From: Calliopsis andreniformis
Lineage: Eukaryota > Arthropoda > Insecta > Hymenoptera > Andrenidae
NCBI RefSeq assembly: GCF_051401765.1
Contig: NW_027480564.1
Location: 124,001 to 188,000, forward strand
DNA: 64,000 bases
Direction of reading: 5' to 3'
The translations under genes were made by a program, and so were the position numbers. The notes below the pieces were generated by a model, which saw only the letters and a list, made by a program, of their open reading frames with translations, was not told where the DNA came from and did no database searches. Positions 1-12,970 of this stretch are shown here, one piece after another (position 1 is the first letter of the stretch; each line of letters begins with the position of its first letter).

Positions 1-550
1 TGAGGATTGAAGATTGAGTATTAGGGATTGAAGATTGAGGATTGAGGATTGAGGATTGAGGATTGAGGATGATGTCAGAGGTTTGAGGATCGAGGATTGA
101 GGACTGAGGATTGAGGCTTGAAGGTTGAGTATTGAAGATTCAGGATTGAGGTTTGAGGACTGAGCATTGAGGATTGAAGATTGAGTATTAGGGATTGAAG
201 ATTGAGGATTGAGGATTGAGGATTGAGGATTGAGGATTGAGAATTGAGGATTGATGATTGAGGATTGAAGATTGAGGATTGGGTATTGAGGATTGAAGAA
301 TGAGGTTTGAGGATTGAGGATTGAGGATTGAGGATTGAGGATCTAGGATTGGAGATTGATTATTGAGGATTGCAGATTGAGGATTGAGGATTGAGGATTG
401 AGGATCTAGAATTGGAGATTGATTATTGAGGATGAAGATTGAGGATTGATGATTGAGGATTGAGAATTGAGAAATGAGGATGAGGACTGAGGGTTGAGGA
501 TTGAGGTTTGAGAAATGAGGATTGAGGATTGAGGATTGAGGATTGAGGAT
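1..550 (+). repeat. Partial 2.42-kb HOR unit (left edge of window)
   Basis: This stretch is collinear with 2,314-2,863 (offset 2,313) and 4,732-5,281. Shared private variants include GATGATGTCAGAGG near 68, the TATTAGGG heptamers, CTAGAATTGG near 409 and the hexamer-bearing GAGGATGAAG near 430. It stops matching near 550, where a CTAGG-type heptamer replaces the plain run. Its left part lies outside the window. Confidence 0.85.
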
Positions 551-1005
551 CTAGGATTGGAGATTGATTATTGAGGATTGAAGATTGGGGATTGAGGATT
601 GAGGATTGAGGATCTAGGATTGGAGATTGAAGATTGGGGATTGAGGATTGAATGTTGAGTATTGAGGACGAGGACTGACGGTTGAGGATTGAGGTTTGAG
701 GATGAGGACTGAGGGTTGAGGATTGAGGTTTGAGAAATGAGGATTGAGGATTGAGGATTGAGGATTGAGGATTGAGGATTGAGGATTGTGTATTAAAGAT
801 TGAGTATTGATAACTGAGGATTGAGGATTGAGGGTTGATGATTGAATATTGAGGATTGAAGATTGAGGATTGAGGATTGAGGATTGAGGATTGAGTGTTG
901 GGGATTGAATATTGAGTACTGAGGATTGAAGATTGAGGATTGAGGATTGATGATGGAGGATGAGGGCTGAGGGTTGAGGATTGAGGTTTGAGTATTGAAC
1001 CCTGA
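551..1005 (+). repeat. CTAGG pair and lead-in to first S-box
   Basis: Two ATCTAGG motifs lie 63 bp apart (549 and 612). They are followed by GAATGTTGAGTATTGAGGACG near 650 and a TGTATTAAAG heptamer near 790. The stretch matches about 31,510-31,964 at a constant offset of 30,959 bp up to the S-box at 1006/31965. Confidence 0.8.
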
Positions 1006-3444
1006 GAATTCAGGGTATTCTATTGAGTATTGAGAATTGAGGATTGATGGTTGAGTACTGAGGACTGAGGATTGAGGATTGAAGGTTGAGTATTGAGGAT
1101 TCAGAATTGAGGTATGAGTGCTGAGGATTGAGGATTGAAGATTGAGTATTGAGGATTGAAGGTTGAGGATTGAGGATTGAGGATTAAGGATTGAGGATGA
1201 TGTCTGAGGGTTGAGGATTGAGGTTTGAGGACTGAGGACTGAGGATTGAAGACTGAGGGTTGAGGATGTGGGCAGAGGGTCAGGGATTGAGGTTTGACGA
1301 CTGAGGATTGAGGATTGAGGATTGAGAATTGAGGATTGATGATTGAGGATTGAAGATTGAGGATTGGGTACTGAGGATTGAAGAATGAGGATTGAGGATT
1401 GAGGATTGAGGATTGAGGATTGAGGATCTAGGATTGGAGATTGATTATTGAGGATTGCAGATTGAGGATTGAGGATTGAGGATTGAGGATCTAGAATTGG
1501 AGATTGATTATTGAGGATTGAAGATTGAGGATTGATGATTGAGGATTGAGAATTGAGCATTGAGGATTGAGCATTGAGGATTGAAGATTGAAGACTGGGG
1601 ATTGAGGATTGAAGGTTGAGAATTAAGGATTGATGATTGTGTATTGAGGATCTAGGATTGGAGATCGATTATTGAGGATTGAAGATTGAGGATTGAGGAT
1701 TGTTGATTGAGGATTGAGGATTGTTGATTGAGGATTGAGAATTGAGGATGAGGACTGAGGGTTGAGGATTGAGGTTTGAGGAATGAGGATTGAGGGTTGA
1801 GGATTGAGGATTGAGGATTGAGGATTGAGGATTGAGGATTGAGGATTGGGGATTGAATATTGAGTACTGAGGATTGAAGATTGAGGATAGAGGATTGAGG
1901 ATTGATGATGGAGGATGAGGGCTGAGGGTTGAGGATTGAGGTTTGAGTATTGAATCCTGAGAATTCAGGATATTCTATTGAGTATTGGGAATTGAGGATT
2001 GATGGTTGAGTACTGAGGACTCAGGATTGAGGATTGAAGGTTGAGTATTGAGGATTCAGAATTGAGGTTTGAGGGCTGAGGATTGCGGATTGAAGATTGA
2101 GTATTGAGGATTGAAGGTTGAGGATTGAGGATTGAGGATTAAGGATTGAGGATGATGTCTGAGGGTTGAGGATTGAGGATTGAGGATTGAGGATTGAGGA
2201 TTGAAGATTGGATATTGAGGATTGAAGATTGAGGATCGAGGATTGAGGACTGAAGATTGAGGCTTGAAGGTTGAGTATTGAAGATTCAGGATTGAGGTTT
2301 GACGACTGAGGATTGAGGATTGAAGATTGAGTATTAGGGATTGAAGATTGAGGATTGAGGATTGAGGATTGAGGATTGAGGATGATGTCAGAGGTTTGAG
2401 GATCGAGGATTGAGGACTGAGGATTGAGGCTTGAAGGTTGAGTATTGAAGATTCAGGATTGAGGTTTGAGGACTGAGCATTGAGGATTGAAGATTGAGTA
2501 TTAGGGATTGAAGATTGAGGATTGAGGATTGAGGATTGAGGATTGAGGATTGAGAATTGAGGATTGATGATTGAGGATTGAAGATTGAGGATTGGGTATT
2601 GAGGATTGAAGAATGAGGTTTGAGGATTGAGGATTGAGGATTGAGGATTGAGGATCTAGGATTGGAGATTGATTATTGAGGATTGCAGATTGAGGATTGA
2701 GGATTGAGGATTGAGGATCTAGAATTGGAGATTGATTATTGAGGATGAAGATTGAGGATTGATGATTGAGGATTGAGAATTGAGAAATGAGGATGAGGAC
2801 TGAGGGTTGAGGATTGAGGTTTGAGAAATGAGGATTGAGGATTGAGGATTGAGGATTGAGGATTGAGGATTGAGGATTGTGTATTAAAGATTGAGTATTG
2901 ATCACTGAGGATTGAGGATGGAGGATTGAGGGTTGAGGATCGAGGGTTGATGATTGAATATTGAGGATTCAAGATTGAGGATTGATGATTAAGGATTGAG
3001 GATGGAGGATGAGGGCTGAGTGTTGAGGATTGAGGTTTGAGGACTGAGGACAGAGGATTGAGGATTGAGAATTGAGGATTGAGGATTCAGGATTGAGAAT
3101 TGAAAATTGAGTATTGTGGATTGAAAATTGAGGATTGAGGATAGACGATTGAGGATTGAGGATTGAGGGTTGAGGATTGCGGACGAGGACTGACGGTTGA
3201 GGATTGAGGTTTGAGGATTGAGGATTGAGGATTGAGGACTGAGGCTTGAGGGTTGAGGATTGAGCATTGAGGATTGAAGATTGAGGACTGGCGATTGAGG
3301 ATTGAAGATTGAGGATTAAGGATTGAGGATTGGGGATTGAGGATGTAGGATTGGAGATTGATTATTGAGGATTGAAGATTGAGGATTGAGGATGGATGAT
3401 GAGGGCTGAGGGTTGAGGATTGAGGTTTGAGTATTGAGCCCTGA
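1006..3444 (+). repeat. 2.42-kb higher-order repeat, copy 1
   Basis: This is the interval between S-boxes of the AACCCT class (1006) and AGCCCT class (3445), with an internal S-box at 1961 (spacings 955 and 1484). The next 2,418 bp carry the same variant order. Small differences include a doubled GTTGATTGAGGATTGAG unit near 1,711-1,735, which adds 21 bp relative to copy 2. Confidence 0.88.
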
Positions 3445-5862
3445 GAATTCAGGATATTCTATTGAGTATTGAGAATTGAGGATTGATGGTTGAGTACTGA
3501 GGACTGAGGATTGAGGATTGAAGGTTGAGTATTGAGGATTCAGAATTGAGGTTTGAGGGCTGAGGATTGAGGATTGAAGATTGAGTATTGAGGATTGAAG
3601 GTTGAGGATTGAGGATTGAGGATTAAGGATTGAGGATGATGTCTGAGGGTTGAGGATTGAGGTTTGAGGACTGAGGACTGAGGATTGAAGACTGAGGGTT
3701 GAGGATGTGGGCAGAGGGTCAGGGATTGAGGTTTGACGACTGAGGATTGAGGATTGAGGATTGAGAATTGAGGATTGATGATTGAGGATTGAAGATTGAG
3801 GATTGGGTACTGAGGATTGAAGAATGAGGATTGAGGATTGAGGATTGAAGATTGAGGATTGAGGATCTAGGATTGGAGATTGATTATTGAGGATTGCAGA
3901 TTGAGGATTGAGGATTGAGGATTGAGGATCTAGAATTGGAGATTGATTATTGAGGATTGAAGATTGAGGATTGATGATTGAGGATTGAGAATTGAGCATT
4001 GAGGATTGAGCATTGAGGATTGAAGATTGAAGACTGGGGATTGAGGATTGAAGGTTGAGAATTAAGGATTGATGATTGTGTATTGAGGATCTAGGATTGG
4101 AGATCGATTATTGAGGATTGAAGATTGAGGATTGAGGATTGTTGATTGAGGATTGAGAATTGAGGATGAGGACTGAGGGTTGAGGATTGAGGTTTGAGGA
4201 ATGAGGATTGAGGGTTGAGGATTGAGGATTGAGGATTGAGGATTGAGGATTGAGGATTGAGGATTGGGGATTGAATATTGAGTACTGAGGATTGAAGATT
4301 GAGGATTGAGGATTGAGGATTGATGATGGAGGATGAGGGCTGAGGGTTGAGGATTGAGGTTTGAGTATTGAATCCTGAGAATTCAGGATATTCTATTGAG
4401 TATTGGGAATTGAGGATTGATGGTTGAGTACTGAGGACTCAGGATTGAGGATTGAAGGTTGAGTATTGAGGATTCAGAATTGAGGTTTGAGGGCTGAGGA
4501 TTGCGGATTGAAGATTGAGTATTGAGGATTGAAAGTTGAGGATTGAGGATTGAGGATTAAGGATTGAGGATGATGTCTGAGGGTTGAGGATTGAGGATTG
4601 AGGATTGAGGATTGAGGATTGAAGATTGGATATTGAGGATTGAAGATTGAGGATCGAGGATTGAGGACTGAGGATTGAGGCTTGAAGGTTGAGTATTGAA
4701 GATTCAGGATTGAGGTTTGACGACTGAGGATTGAGGATTGAAGATTGAGTATTAGGGATTGAAGATTGAGGATTGAGGATTGAGGATTGAGGATTGAGGA
4801 TGATGTCAGAGGTTTGAGGATCGAGGATTGAGGACTGAGGATTGAGGCTTGAAGGTTGAGTATTGAAGATTCAGGATTGAGGTTTGAGGACTGAGCATTG
4901 AGGATTGAAGATTGAGTATTAGGGATTGAAGATTGAGGATTGAGGATTGAGGATTGAGGATTGAGGATTGAGAATTGAGGATTGATGATTGAGGATTGAA
5001 GATTGAGCATTGGGTACTGAGGATTGAAGAATGAGGTTTGAGGATTGAGGATTGAGGATTGAGGATTGAGGATCTAGGATTGGAGATTGATTATTGAGGA
5101 TTGCAGATTGAGGATTGAGGATTGAGGATTGAGGATCTAGAATTGGAGATTGATTATTGAGGATGAAGATTGAGGATTGATGATTGAGGATTGAGAATTG
5201 AGAAATGAGGATGAGGACTGAGGGTTGAGGATTGAGGTTTGAGAAATGAGGATTGAGGATTGAGGATTGAGGATTGAGGATTGAGGATTGAGGATTGTGT
5301 ATTAAAGATTGAGTATTGATCACTGAGGATTGAGGATGGAGGATTGAGGGTTGAGGATCGAGGGTTGATGATTGAATATTGAGGATTCAAGATTGAGGAT
5401 TGATGATTAAGGATTGAGGATGGAGGATGAGGGCTGAGTGTTGAGGATTGAGGTTTGAGGACTGAGGACAGAGGATTGAGGATTGAGAATTGAGGATTGA
5501 GGATTCAGGATTGAGAATTGAAAATTGAGTATTGTGGATTGAAAATTGAGGATTGAGGATAGACGATTGAGGATTGAGGATTGAGGGTTGAGGATTGCGG
5601 ACGAGGACTGACGGTTGAGGATTGAGGTTTGAGGATTGAGGATTGTGGATTGAGGACTGAGGCTTGAGGGTTGAGGATTGAGCATTGAGGATTGAAGATT
5701 GAGGACTGGCGATTGAGGATTGAAGATTGAGGATTAAGGATTGAGGATTGGGGATTGAGGATGTAGGATTGGAGATTGATTATTGAGGATTGAAGATTGA
5801 GGATTGAGGATGGATGATGAGGGCTGAGGGTTGAGGATTGAGGTTTGAGTATTGAGCCCTGA
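3445..5862 (+). repeat. 2.42-kb higher-order repeat, copy 2
   Basis: This is the tandem neighbour of copy 1: S-boxes at 1961 and 3445 recur at 4379 and 5863, both exactly 2,418 bp later. Collinearity runs through the GATGATGTCAGAGG, CTAGAATTGG and TGTATTAAAG landmarks. Only scattered point differences were noticed, for example near 5,010 (GAGCATTGGGTACTG against GAGGATTGGGTATTG). Confidence 0.9.
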
Positions 5863-8800
5863 GAATTCAGGATATTCTATTGAGTATTGAGAATTGAGGA
5901 TTGATGGTTGAGTATTGAGGACTGAGGATTGAGGCGTGAAGGTTGAGTATTGAAGATTCAGGATTGAGGTTTGGGGACTGAGGATTGAGGATTGAAGATT
6001 GAGTATTAGGGATTGAAGATTGAGGATTGAGGATTGAGGATTGAGGATTGAGGATTGAGGATGATGTCTGAGGGTTGAGGATTGAGGTTTGAGGACTGAG
6101 GACTGAGGATTAAAGACTGAGGGTTGAGGATGAGGGCAGAGGGTCAGGGATTGAGGTTTGACGACTGAGGATTGAGGATTGAGGATTGAGAATTGAGCAT
6201 TGAGGATTGAGCATTGAGGATTGAAGATTGAAAACTGGGGATTGAGGATTGAAGGTTGAGAATTAAGGATTGATGATTGTGTATTGAGGATCTAGGATTG
6301 GAGAACGATTATTGAGGATTGAAGATTGAGGATTGAGGATTGAGGATTGAGGATTGAGAATTGAGGATGAGGACTGAGGGTTGAGGATTGAGGTTTGATG
6401 AATGAGGATTGAGGGTTGAGGATTGAGGATTGAGGATTGAGGATTGAGGATTGAGGATTGAGGATTGGGGATTGAATATTGAGTACTGAGGATTGAAGAT
6501 TGAGGATTGAGGATTGAGGATTGATGATGGAGGATGAGGGCTGAGGGTTGAGGATTGAGGTTTGAGTATTGAATCCTGAGAATTCAGGATATTCTATTGA
6601 GTATTGGGAATTGAGGATTGATGGTTGAGTACTGAGGACTCAGGATTGAGGATTGAAGGTTGAGTATTGAGGATTCAGAGTTGAGGTTTGAGGGCTGAGG
6701 ATTGCGGATTGAAGATTGAGTATTGAGGATTGAAGGTTGAGGTTTGAGGATTGAGGATTAAGGATTGAGGATGATGTCTGAGGGTTGAGGATTGAGGATT
6801 GAGGATTGAGGATTGAGGATTGAAGATTGGATATTGAGGATTGAAGATTGAGGATCGAGGATTGAGGACTGAGGATTGAGGCTTGAAGGTTGAGTATTGA
6901 AGATTCAGGATTGAGGTTTGACGACTGAGGATTGAGGATTGAAGATTGAGTATTAGGGATTGAAGGTTGAGGATTGAGGATTGAGGATTGAGGATTGAGG
7001 ATGATGTCAGAGGTTTGAGGATCGAGGATTGAGGACTGCGGATTGAGGCTTGAAGGTTGAGTATTGAAGATTCAGGATTGAGGTTTGAGGACTGAGCATT
7101 GAGGATTGAAGATTGAGTATTAGGGATTGAAGATTGAGGATTGAGGATTGAGGATTGAGGATTGAGGATTGAGAATTGAGGATCGATGATTGAGGATTGA
7201 AGGTTGAGGACTGAGGATTGAGGATTAAGGATTGAGGATGATGTCTGATGGTTGAGGATTGAGGTTTGAGGACTGAGGACTGAGGATTGAGGACTGAGGA
7301 TTGAGGATGAGGGCTGAGGTTCGGGGATTGAGGTTTGACGACTGAGGACTGATGATTGAGGATTGAGAATTCAGGATTGTTGATAGAGGATTGAAGGTTG
7401 AGGATTGGGTATTGAGGATTGAAGAATGAGGATTGAGGATTGAGGATTGAGGACTGAGGATTGAGGACTGAGGATTGAGGGTTGAGGATCTAGGATTGGA
7501 GATTGATTATTGAGGATTGAAGATTGGGGATTGAGGATTGAGGATTGAGGATCTAGGATTGGAGATTGATTATTGAGGATTGAAGATTGGGGATTGAGGA
7601 TTGAGGATTGAGGATCTAGGATTGGAGATTGAAGATTGGGGATTGAGGATTGAGGGTTGAGGATTGCGGACGAGGACTGACGGTTGAGGATTGAGGTTTG
7701 AGGATTGAGGATTGAGGATTGAGGATTGAAGATTGGATATTGAGGATTGAAGATTGAGGATCGAGGATTGAGGATTGAGTATTGAGGATGATGTCTGAGG
7801 GTTGAGGATTGAGGTTTGAGGACTGAGGACTGAGGATTGAAGACTGAGGGTTGAGGATGAGGGCAGAGGGTCAGGGATTGAGGTTTGACGACTGAGGATT
7901 GAGGATTGAGGATTGAGAATTGAGGATTGATGATTGAGGATTGAAGATTGAGGATTGGGTATTGAGGATAGATGATTGAGGATGGAGGATGAGGGCTGAG
8001 GGTTGAGGATTGAGGTTTGAGTATTGAGTCCTGAGAATTCAGGATATTCTATTGAGTATTGAGAATTGAGGATTGATGGTTGAGTATTGAGGACTGAGGA
8101 TTGAGGCTTGAAGGTTGAGTATTGAAGATTCAGGATTGAGGTTTGGGGACTGAGGATTGAGGATTGAAGATTGAGGATTGGGGATTGAGGATTGGCGATT
8201 GAGGATTGAGTATTGAGAATTGAGGATTGATGGTTGAGTATTGAGGATTCATGGCTGAGGGTTGTGTGTTGAGTATTGAGGGTTGAGGATTGAGGATTGA
8301 GGATTGAGGATTGAGGATTGAAGATTGAGTATTGATGATTGAATATTGAGGATTGAGGATTGAGGTTTGAGGATTGAGTACGAGGACTGACGGTAGAGGA
8401 TTGAGGTTTGAGGATTTATGACTGAGGATTGAGGACTGAGGATTGAGCATTGAGGATTGAGCATTGAGGATTGAAGATTGAAGACTGGGGATTGAGAATT
8501 GAAGATTGAGAATTAAGGATTGAAGGTTGGGGATTGAGGATTGAGGATTGAGGATCTAGGATTGGAGATTGAAGATTGGGCATTGTGGATTGAGGGTTGA
8601 GGATTGAGGACGAGGACTGACGGTTGAGGATTGAGGTTTGAGGATTGAGGATGGAGGATTGAGGACTGAGGCTTGAGGGTTGAGGATTGAGCATTGAGGA
8701 TTGAAGATTGAGGACTGGCGATTGAGGATTGAAGATTGAGGATTAAGGATTGAGGATTGGGGATTGAGGATGTAGGATTGGAGATTGATTATTGAGGATT

Positions 8801-9055
8801 GAAGATTGAGGATTGAGGATGGAGGATGAGGGCTGAGGGTTGAGGATTGAGGTTTGAGTATTGAGTCCTGAGAATTCAGGATATTCTATTGAGTATTGAG
8901 AATTGAGGATTGATGGTTGAGTATTGAGGACTGAGGATTGAGGCTTGAAGGATGAGTATTGAACATTCAGGATTGAGGTTTGGGCACTGAGGATTGAGGA
9001 TTGAAGATTGAGTATTAGGGATTGAAGATTGAGGATTGAGGATTGAGGATTGAGG
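5863..9055 (+). repeat. 717/1455/837 composite HOR, copy 1
   Basis: S-box spacings run 5863-6580 (717), 6580-8035 (1455) and 8035-8872 (837). The same series occurs at 21,342-24,351 and, for the last two intervals, at 32,899-35,191. The unit includes a triplet of 63-bp subrepeats from 7,488 and a GGTTGTGTGTTGA segment near 8,260. Private variants of this copy include GAGGACTGCGG near 7,036 and GATGATTGAG at 7,351. Confidence 0.88.
7488..7645 (+). repeat. 63-bp CTAGG subrepeat triplet (type example)
   Basis: ATCTAGG occurs at 7488, 7551 and 7614, exactly 63 bp (nine heptamers) apart. Each is followed by ATTGGAGATTGATTATT or, in the last unit, by GGAGATTGAAGATT. The same 63-bp spacing recurs at 15258/15321/15384, 16498/16561/16624, 17978/18041/18104, 22967 onward, 31445/31508/31571, 33807 onward, 50140/50203/50266, 54411/54474/54537 and 59310/59373/59436. 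This is an intermediate repeat level between the heptamer and the kilobase HORs. Confidence 0.85.
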
Positions 9056-9759
9056 ATTGAGGATTGAGGATGATGTCTGAGGGTTGAGGATTGAGGTTTG
9101 AGGACTGAGGACTGAGGATTAAAGACTGAGGGTTGAGGATGAGGGCAGAGGGTCAGGGATTGAGGTTTGACGACTGAGGATTGAGGATTGAGGATTGAGA
9201 ATTGAGGATTGATGATTGAGGATTGAAGATTGAGGATTGGGTATTGAGGATTGAAGAATGGGGATTGAGGATTGAGGATTGAGGATTGAGGATTGAGGAT
9301 TGAGGATCTAGGATTGGAGATCGATTATTGAGGATTGCAGATTGAGGATTGAGGACTGAGGATTGAGGATCTAGAATTGGAGATTGATTATTGAGGATTG
9401 AAGATTGAGGATTGATGATTGAGGATTGAGAATTGAGAATTGAGGATGAGGACTGAGGGTTGAGGATTGAGGTTTGAGAAATGAGGATTGAGGATTGAGG
9501 ATTGAGGATTGTGTATTAAAGATTGAGTATTGATCACTGAGGATTGAGGATTGAGGATTGAGGGTTGATGATTGAATATTGAGGATTGAAGATTGAGGAT
9601 TGAGTATTGAGGATTGAGGATTGAGAATTGAGGATGAGGACTGAGGGTTGAGGATTGAGGATTGAGGATTGAGGCTTGAGGATTGAGGACGAGGACTGAC
9701 GGTTGAGGATTGAGGTTTGAGGATTGAGGACTGAGGATTGAGGACTGAGGATTGAGGAT
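9056..9759 (+). repeat. Mosaic segment linking two HOR families
   Basis: 9,056-9,600 continues to match the third copy of the preceding block (35,375-35,919), although the second copy (24,536) has already diverged. From about 9,640 the GAGGCTTGAGGATTGAGGACG order instead resembles 27,745-27,850. No non-satellite sequence is present. Confidence 0.7.
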
Positions 9760-10956
9760 TGAGGGTTGAGAATTGAGGATGAGGACTGAGGGTTGAGGAT
9801 TGAGGTTTGAGGAATGAGGATTGAGGGTTGAGGATTGAGGATTGAGGATTGAGGATTGAGGATTGAGGATTGAGGATTGGGGATTGAATATTGAGTACTG
9901 AGGATTGAAGATTGAGGATTGAGGATTGAGGATTGATGATGGAGGATGAGGGCTGAGGGTTGAGGATTGAGGTTTGAGTATTGAATCCTGAGAATTCAGG
10001 ATATTCTATTGAGTATTGGGAATTCAGGATTGATGGTTGAGTACTGAGGACTCAGGATTGAGGATTGAAGGTTGAGTATTGAGGATTCAGAATTGAGGTT
10101 TGAGGGCTGAGGATTGAGGATTGAAGATTGAGTATTGAGGATTGAAGGTTGAGGATTGAGGATTGAGGATTAAGGATTGAGGATGATGTCTGAGGGTTGA
10201 GGATTGAGGATTGAGGATTGAGGATTGAGGATTGAGGATTGAGGATTGAAGATTGAGGATTGAGGATTGAGGATTGTGTATTAAAGATTGAGTATTGATC
10301 ACTGAGGATTGAGGATTGAGGATTGAGTGTTGAGGATTGAGGGTTGATGATTGAATATTGAGGATTGAAGATTCAGGATTGATGATTAAGGATTGAGGAT
10401 GGAGGACGAAGGCTGAGTGTTGAGGATTGAGGTTTGTGGACTGAGGGCAGAGGATTGAGGATTGAGAATTGAGGATTGAGGATTGAGGATTGAGGATTGA
10501 AAATTGAGTATTGAGGATCGAAGATTGAGGATTGAGGATTGACGATTGAGGATTGAGGATTGAAGATTGAGTATTGAGGATTGAAGATTGAGGATTGAGG
10601 ATTGAAGATTGAGTATTGAGGATTGAAGATTGAGGATTGAGGATTGAGGATTGAGGATTGAGGATTGAAGATTGAGGATTGAGGATTGAGGATTGAGAAT
10701 TGAGCATTGAGGATTGAAGATTGAATATTGATGATTGAAGATTGAGGATTGACGATTGAGGGTTGTGGATTGAGGACGAGGACTGAGGGTTGAATATTGA
10801 TGATTGAGTTCTGAGGATTGAGGTTTGAAGATTGAAAATTGAGGCTTGAGGATTGAGGATTGAGGATTGAGGATTGAAGATCGGATATTGAGGATTGAAG
10901 ATTGAGGATCGAGGATTGAGGACTGAGGATTGAGGCTTGAAGGTTGAGTATTGAAG
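9760..10956 (+). repeat. R-module HOR, copy 1
   Basis: The S-box at 9992 is followed by TATTGGGAATTCAGG, which contains an extra EcoRI site at 10020. Then come TGTATTAAAG near 10,274, GAGGACGAAGGCTGAG near 10,404, an alternating GAAGATTGAGTATTGAGG tract (10,560-10,630) and GGTTGTGGATTGAGG near 10,762. It is collinear with about 28,000-29,197 at an offset of 18,238. Truncated or variant copies start near 40,160, 47,290, 53,567 and 55,981. Confidence 0.82.
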
Positions 10957-12970
10957 ATTGAGGATTGAGGATTGATGATGGAGGATGAGGGCTGAGGGTT
11001 GAGGATTGAGGTTTGAGTATTGAACCCTGAGAATTCAGGATATTCTATTGAGTATTGAGAATTGAGGATTGATGGTTGAGTACTGAGGACTGAGGATTGA
11101 GGATTGAAGGTTGAGTATTGAGGATTCAGAATTGAGGTTTGAGGGCTGAGGATTGAGGATTGAAGATTGAGTATTGAGGATTGAAGGTTGAGGATTGAGG
11201 ATTGAGGATTAAGGATTGAGGATGATGTCTGAGGGTTGAGGATTGAGGTTTGAGGACTGAGGACTGAGGATTGAAGACTGAGGGTTGAGGATGTGGGCAG
11301 AGGGTCAGGGATTGAGGTTTGACGACTGAGGATTGAGGATTGAGGATTGAGAATTGAGGATTGATGATTGAGGATTGAAGATTGAGGATTGGGTATTGAG
11401 GATTGAAGAATGAGGATTGATGATTGAGGATTGAGGATTGAGGATTGAGGATCTAGGATTGGAGATTGATTATTGAGGATTGCAGATTGAGGATTGAGGA
11501 TTGAGGATTGAGGATCTAGAATTGGAGATTGATTATTGAGGATTGAAGATTGAGGATTGATGATTGAGGATTGAGAATTGAGCATTGAGGATTGAGCATT
11601 GAGGATTGAAGATTGAAGACTGGGGATTGAGGATTGAAGGTTGAGAATTAAGGATTGATGATTGTGTATTGAGGATCTAGGATTGGAGATCGATTATTGA
11701 GGATTGAAGATTGAGGATTGAGGATTGTTGATTGAGGATTGAGAATTGAGGATGAGGACTGAGGGTTGAGGATTGAGGTTTGAGGAATGAGGATTGAGGG
11801 TTGAGGATTGAGGATTGAGGATTGAGGATTGAGGATTGAGGATTGAGGATTGGGGATTGAATATTGAGTACTGAGGATTGAAGATTGAGGATTGAGGATT
11901 GAGGATTGATGATGGAGGATGAGGGCTGAGGGTTGAGGATTGAGGTTTGAGTATTGAATCCTGAGAATTCAGGATATTCTATTGAGTATTGGGAATTGAG
12001 GATTGATGGTTGAGTACTGAGGACTCAGGATTGAGGATTGAAGGTTGAGTATTGAGGGTTCAGAATTGAGGATTGAGGGCTGAGGATTGCGGATTGAAGA
12101 TTGAGTATTGAGGATTGAAGGTTGAGGATTGAGGATTGAGGATTAAGGATTGAGGATGATGTCTGAGGGTTGAGGATTGAGGATTGAGGATTGAGGGTTG
12201 AGGATTGAAGATTGGATATTGAGGATTGAAGATTGAGGATCGAGGATTGAGGACTGAGGATTGAGGCTTGAAGGCTGAGTATTGAAGATTCAGGATTGAG
12301 GTTTGACGACTGAGGATTGAGGATTGAAGATTGAGTATTAGGGATTGATGATTGAGGATTGAGGATTGAGGATTGAGGATTGAGGATGATGTCAGAGGTT
12401 TGAGGATCGAGGATTGAGGACTGAGCACTGAGGATTGAAGATTGAGTATTAGGGATTGAAGATTGAGGATTGAGGATTGAGGATTGAGGATTGAGGATTG
12501 AGAATTGAGGATTGATTATTGAGGATTGAAGATTGAGTATTGGGTATTGAGGATTGAAGAATGAGGTTTGAGGATTGAGGATTTAGGATTGAGGATTGAG
12601 GATCTAGGATTGGAGATTGATTATTGAGGATTGCAGATTGAGGATTGAGGATTGAGGATTGAGGATCTAGAATTGGAGATTGATTATTGAGGATTGAAGA
12701 TTGAGAATTGATGATTGAGGATTGAGAATTGAGAAATGAGGATGAGGACTGAGGGTTGAGGATTGAGGTTTGAGAAATGAGGATTGAGGATTGAGGATTG
12801 AGGATTGAGGATTGAGGATTGAGGATTGTGTATTAAAGATTGAGTATTGATCACTGAGGATTGAGGATGGAGGATTGAGGGTTGAGGATCGAGGGTTGAT
12901 GATTGAATATTGAGGATTCAAGATTGAGGATTGATGATTAAGGATTGAGGATGGAGGATGAGGGCTGAGT
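10957..12970 (+). repeat. Partial 2.42-kb HOR, rearranged copy
   Basis: S-boxes at 11031 (AACCCT class) and 11965 are 934 bp apart, as in the 2.42-kb unit, so the segment starts as that unit. It then follows 4,379-5,390 at an offset of 7,586 that drops to 7,513 after about 12,420, where roughly 73 bp are missing (GAGGACTGAGCACTGAGG junction). The 1484-bp interval is not completed; the sequence switches to a different module near 12,970. Confidence 0.75.

Noticed and set aside
788..797. TGTATTAAAG as a TATA-like promoter element (recurs throughout, for example near 2,880, 10,274, 16,802 and 31,747)
   Set aside because: It is a heptamer-frame variant placed at a fixed HOR position, with no downstream gene or other promoter signal.
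999..1016. S-box inverted repeat as a transcription terminator or an insertion-sequence end
   Set aside because: There is no adjacent gene or T-run for termination, no transposase or target duplication, and it keeps the 7-bp satellite frame on both sides.
7367..7372. Additional GAATTC sites (for example 7367, 10020 and others in GAGAATTCAGGATTG context) as further S-boxes
   Set aside because: They lack the CCTGA left arm and the ATTCTATTGAG tail; they are ordinary GAGAATT plus CAGGATT heptamer neighbours that happen to form an EcoRI site.
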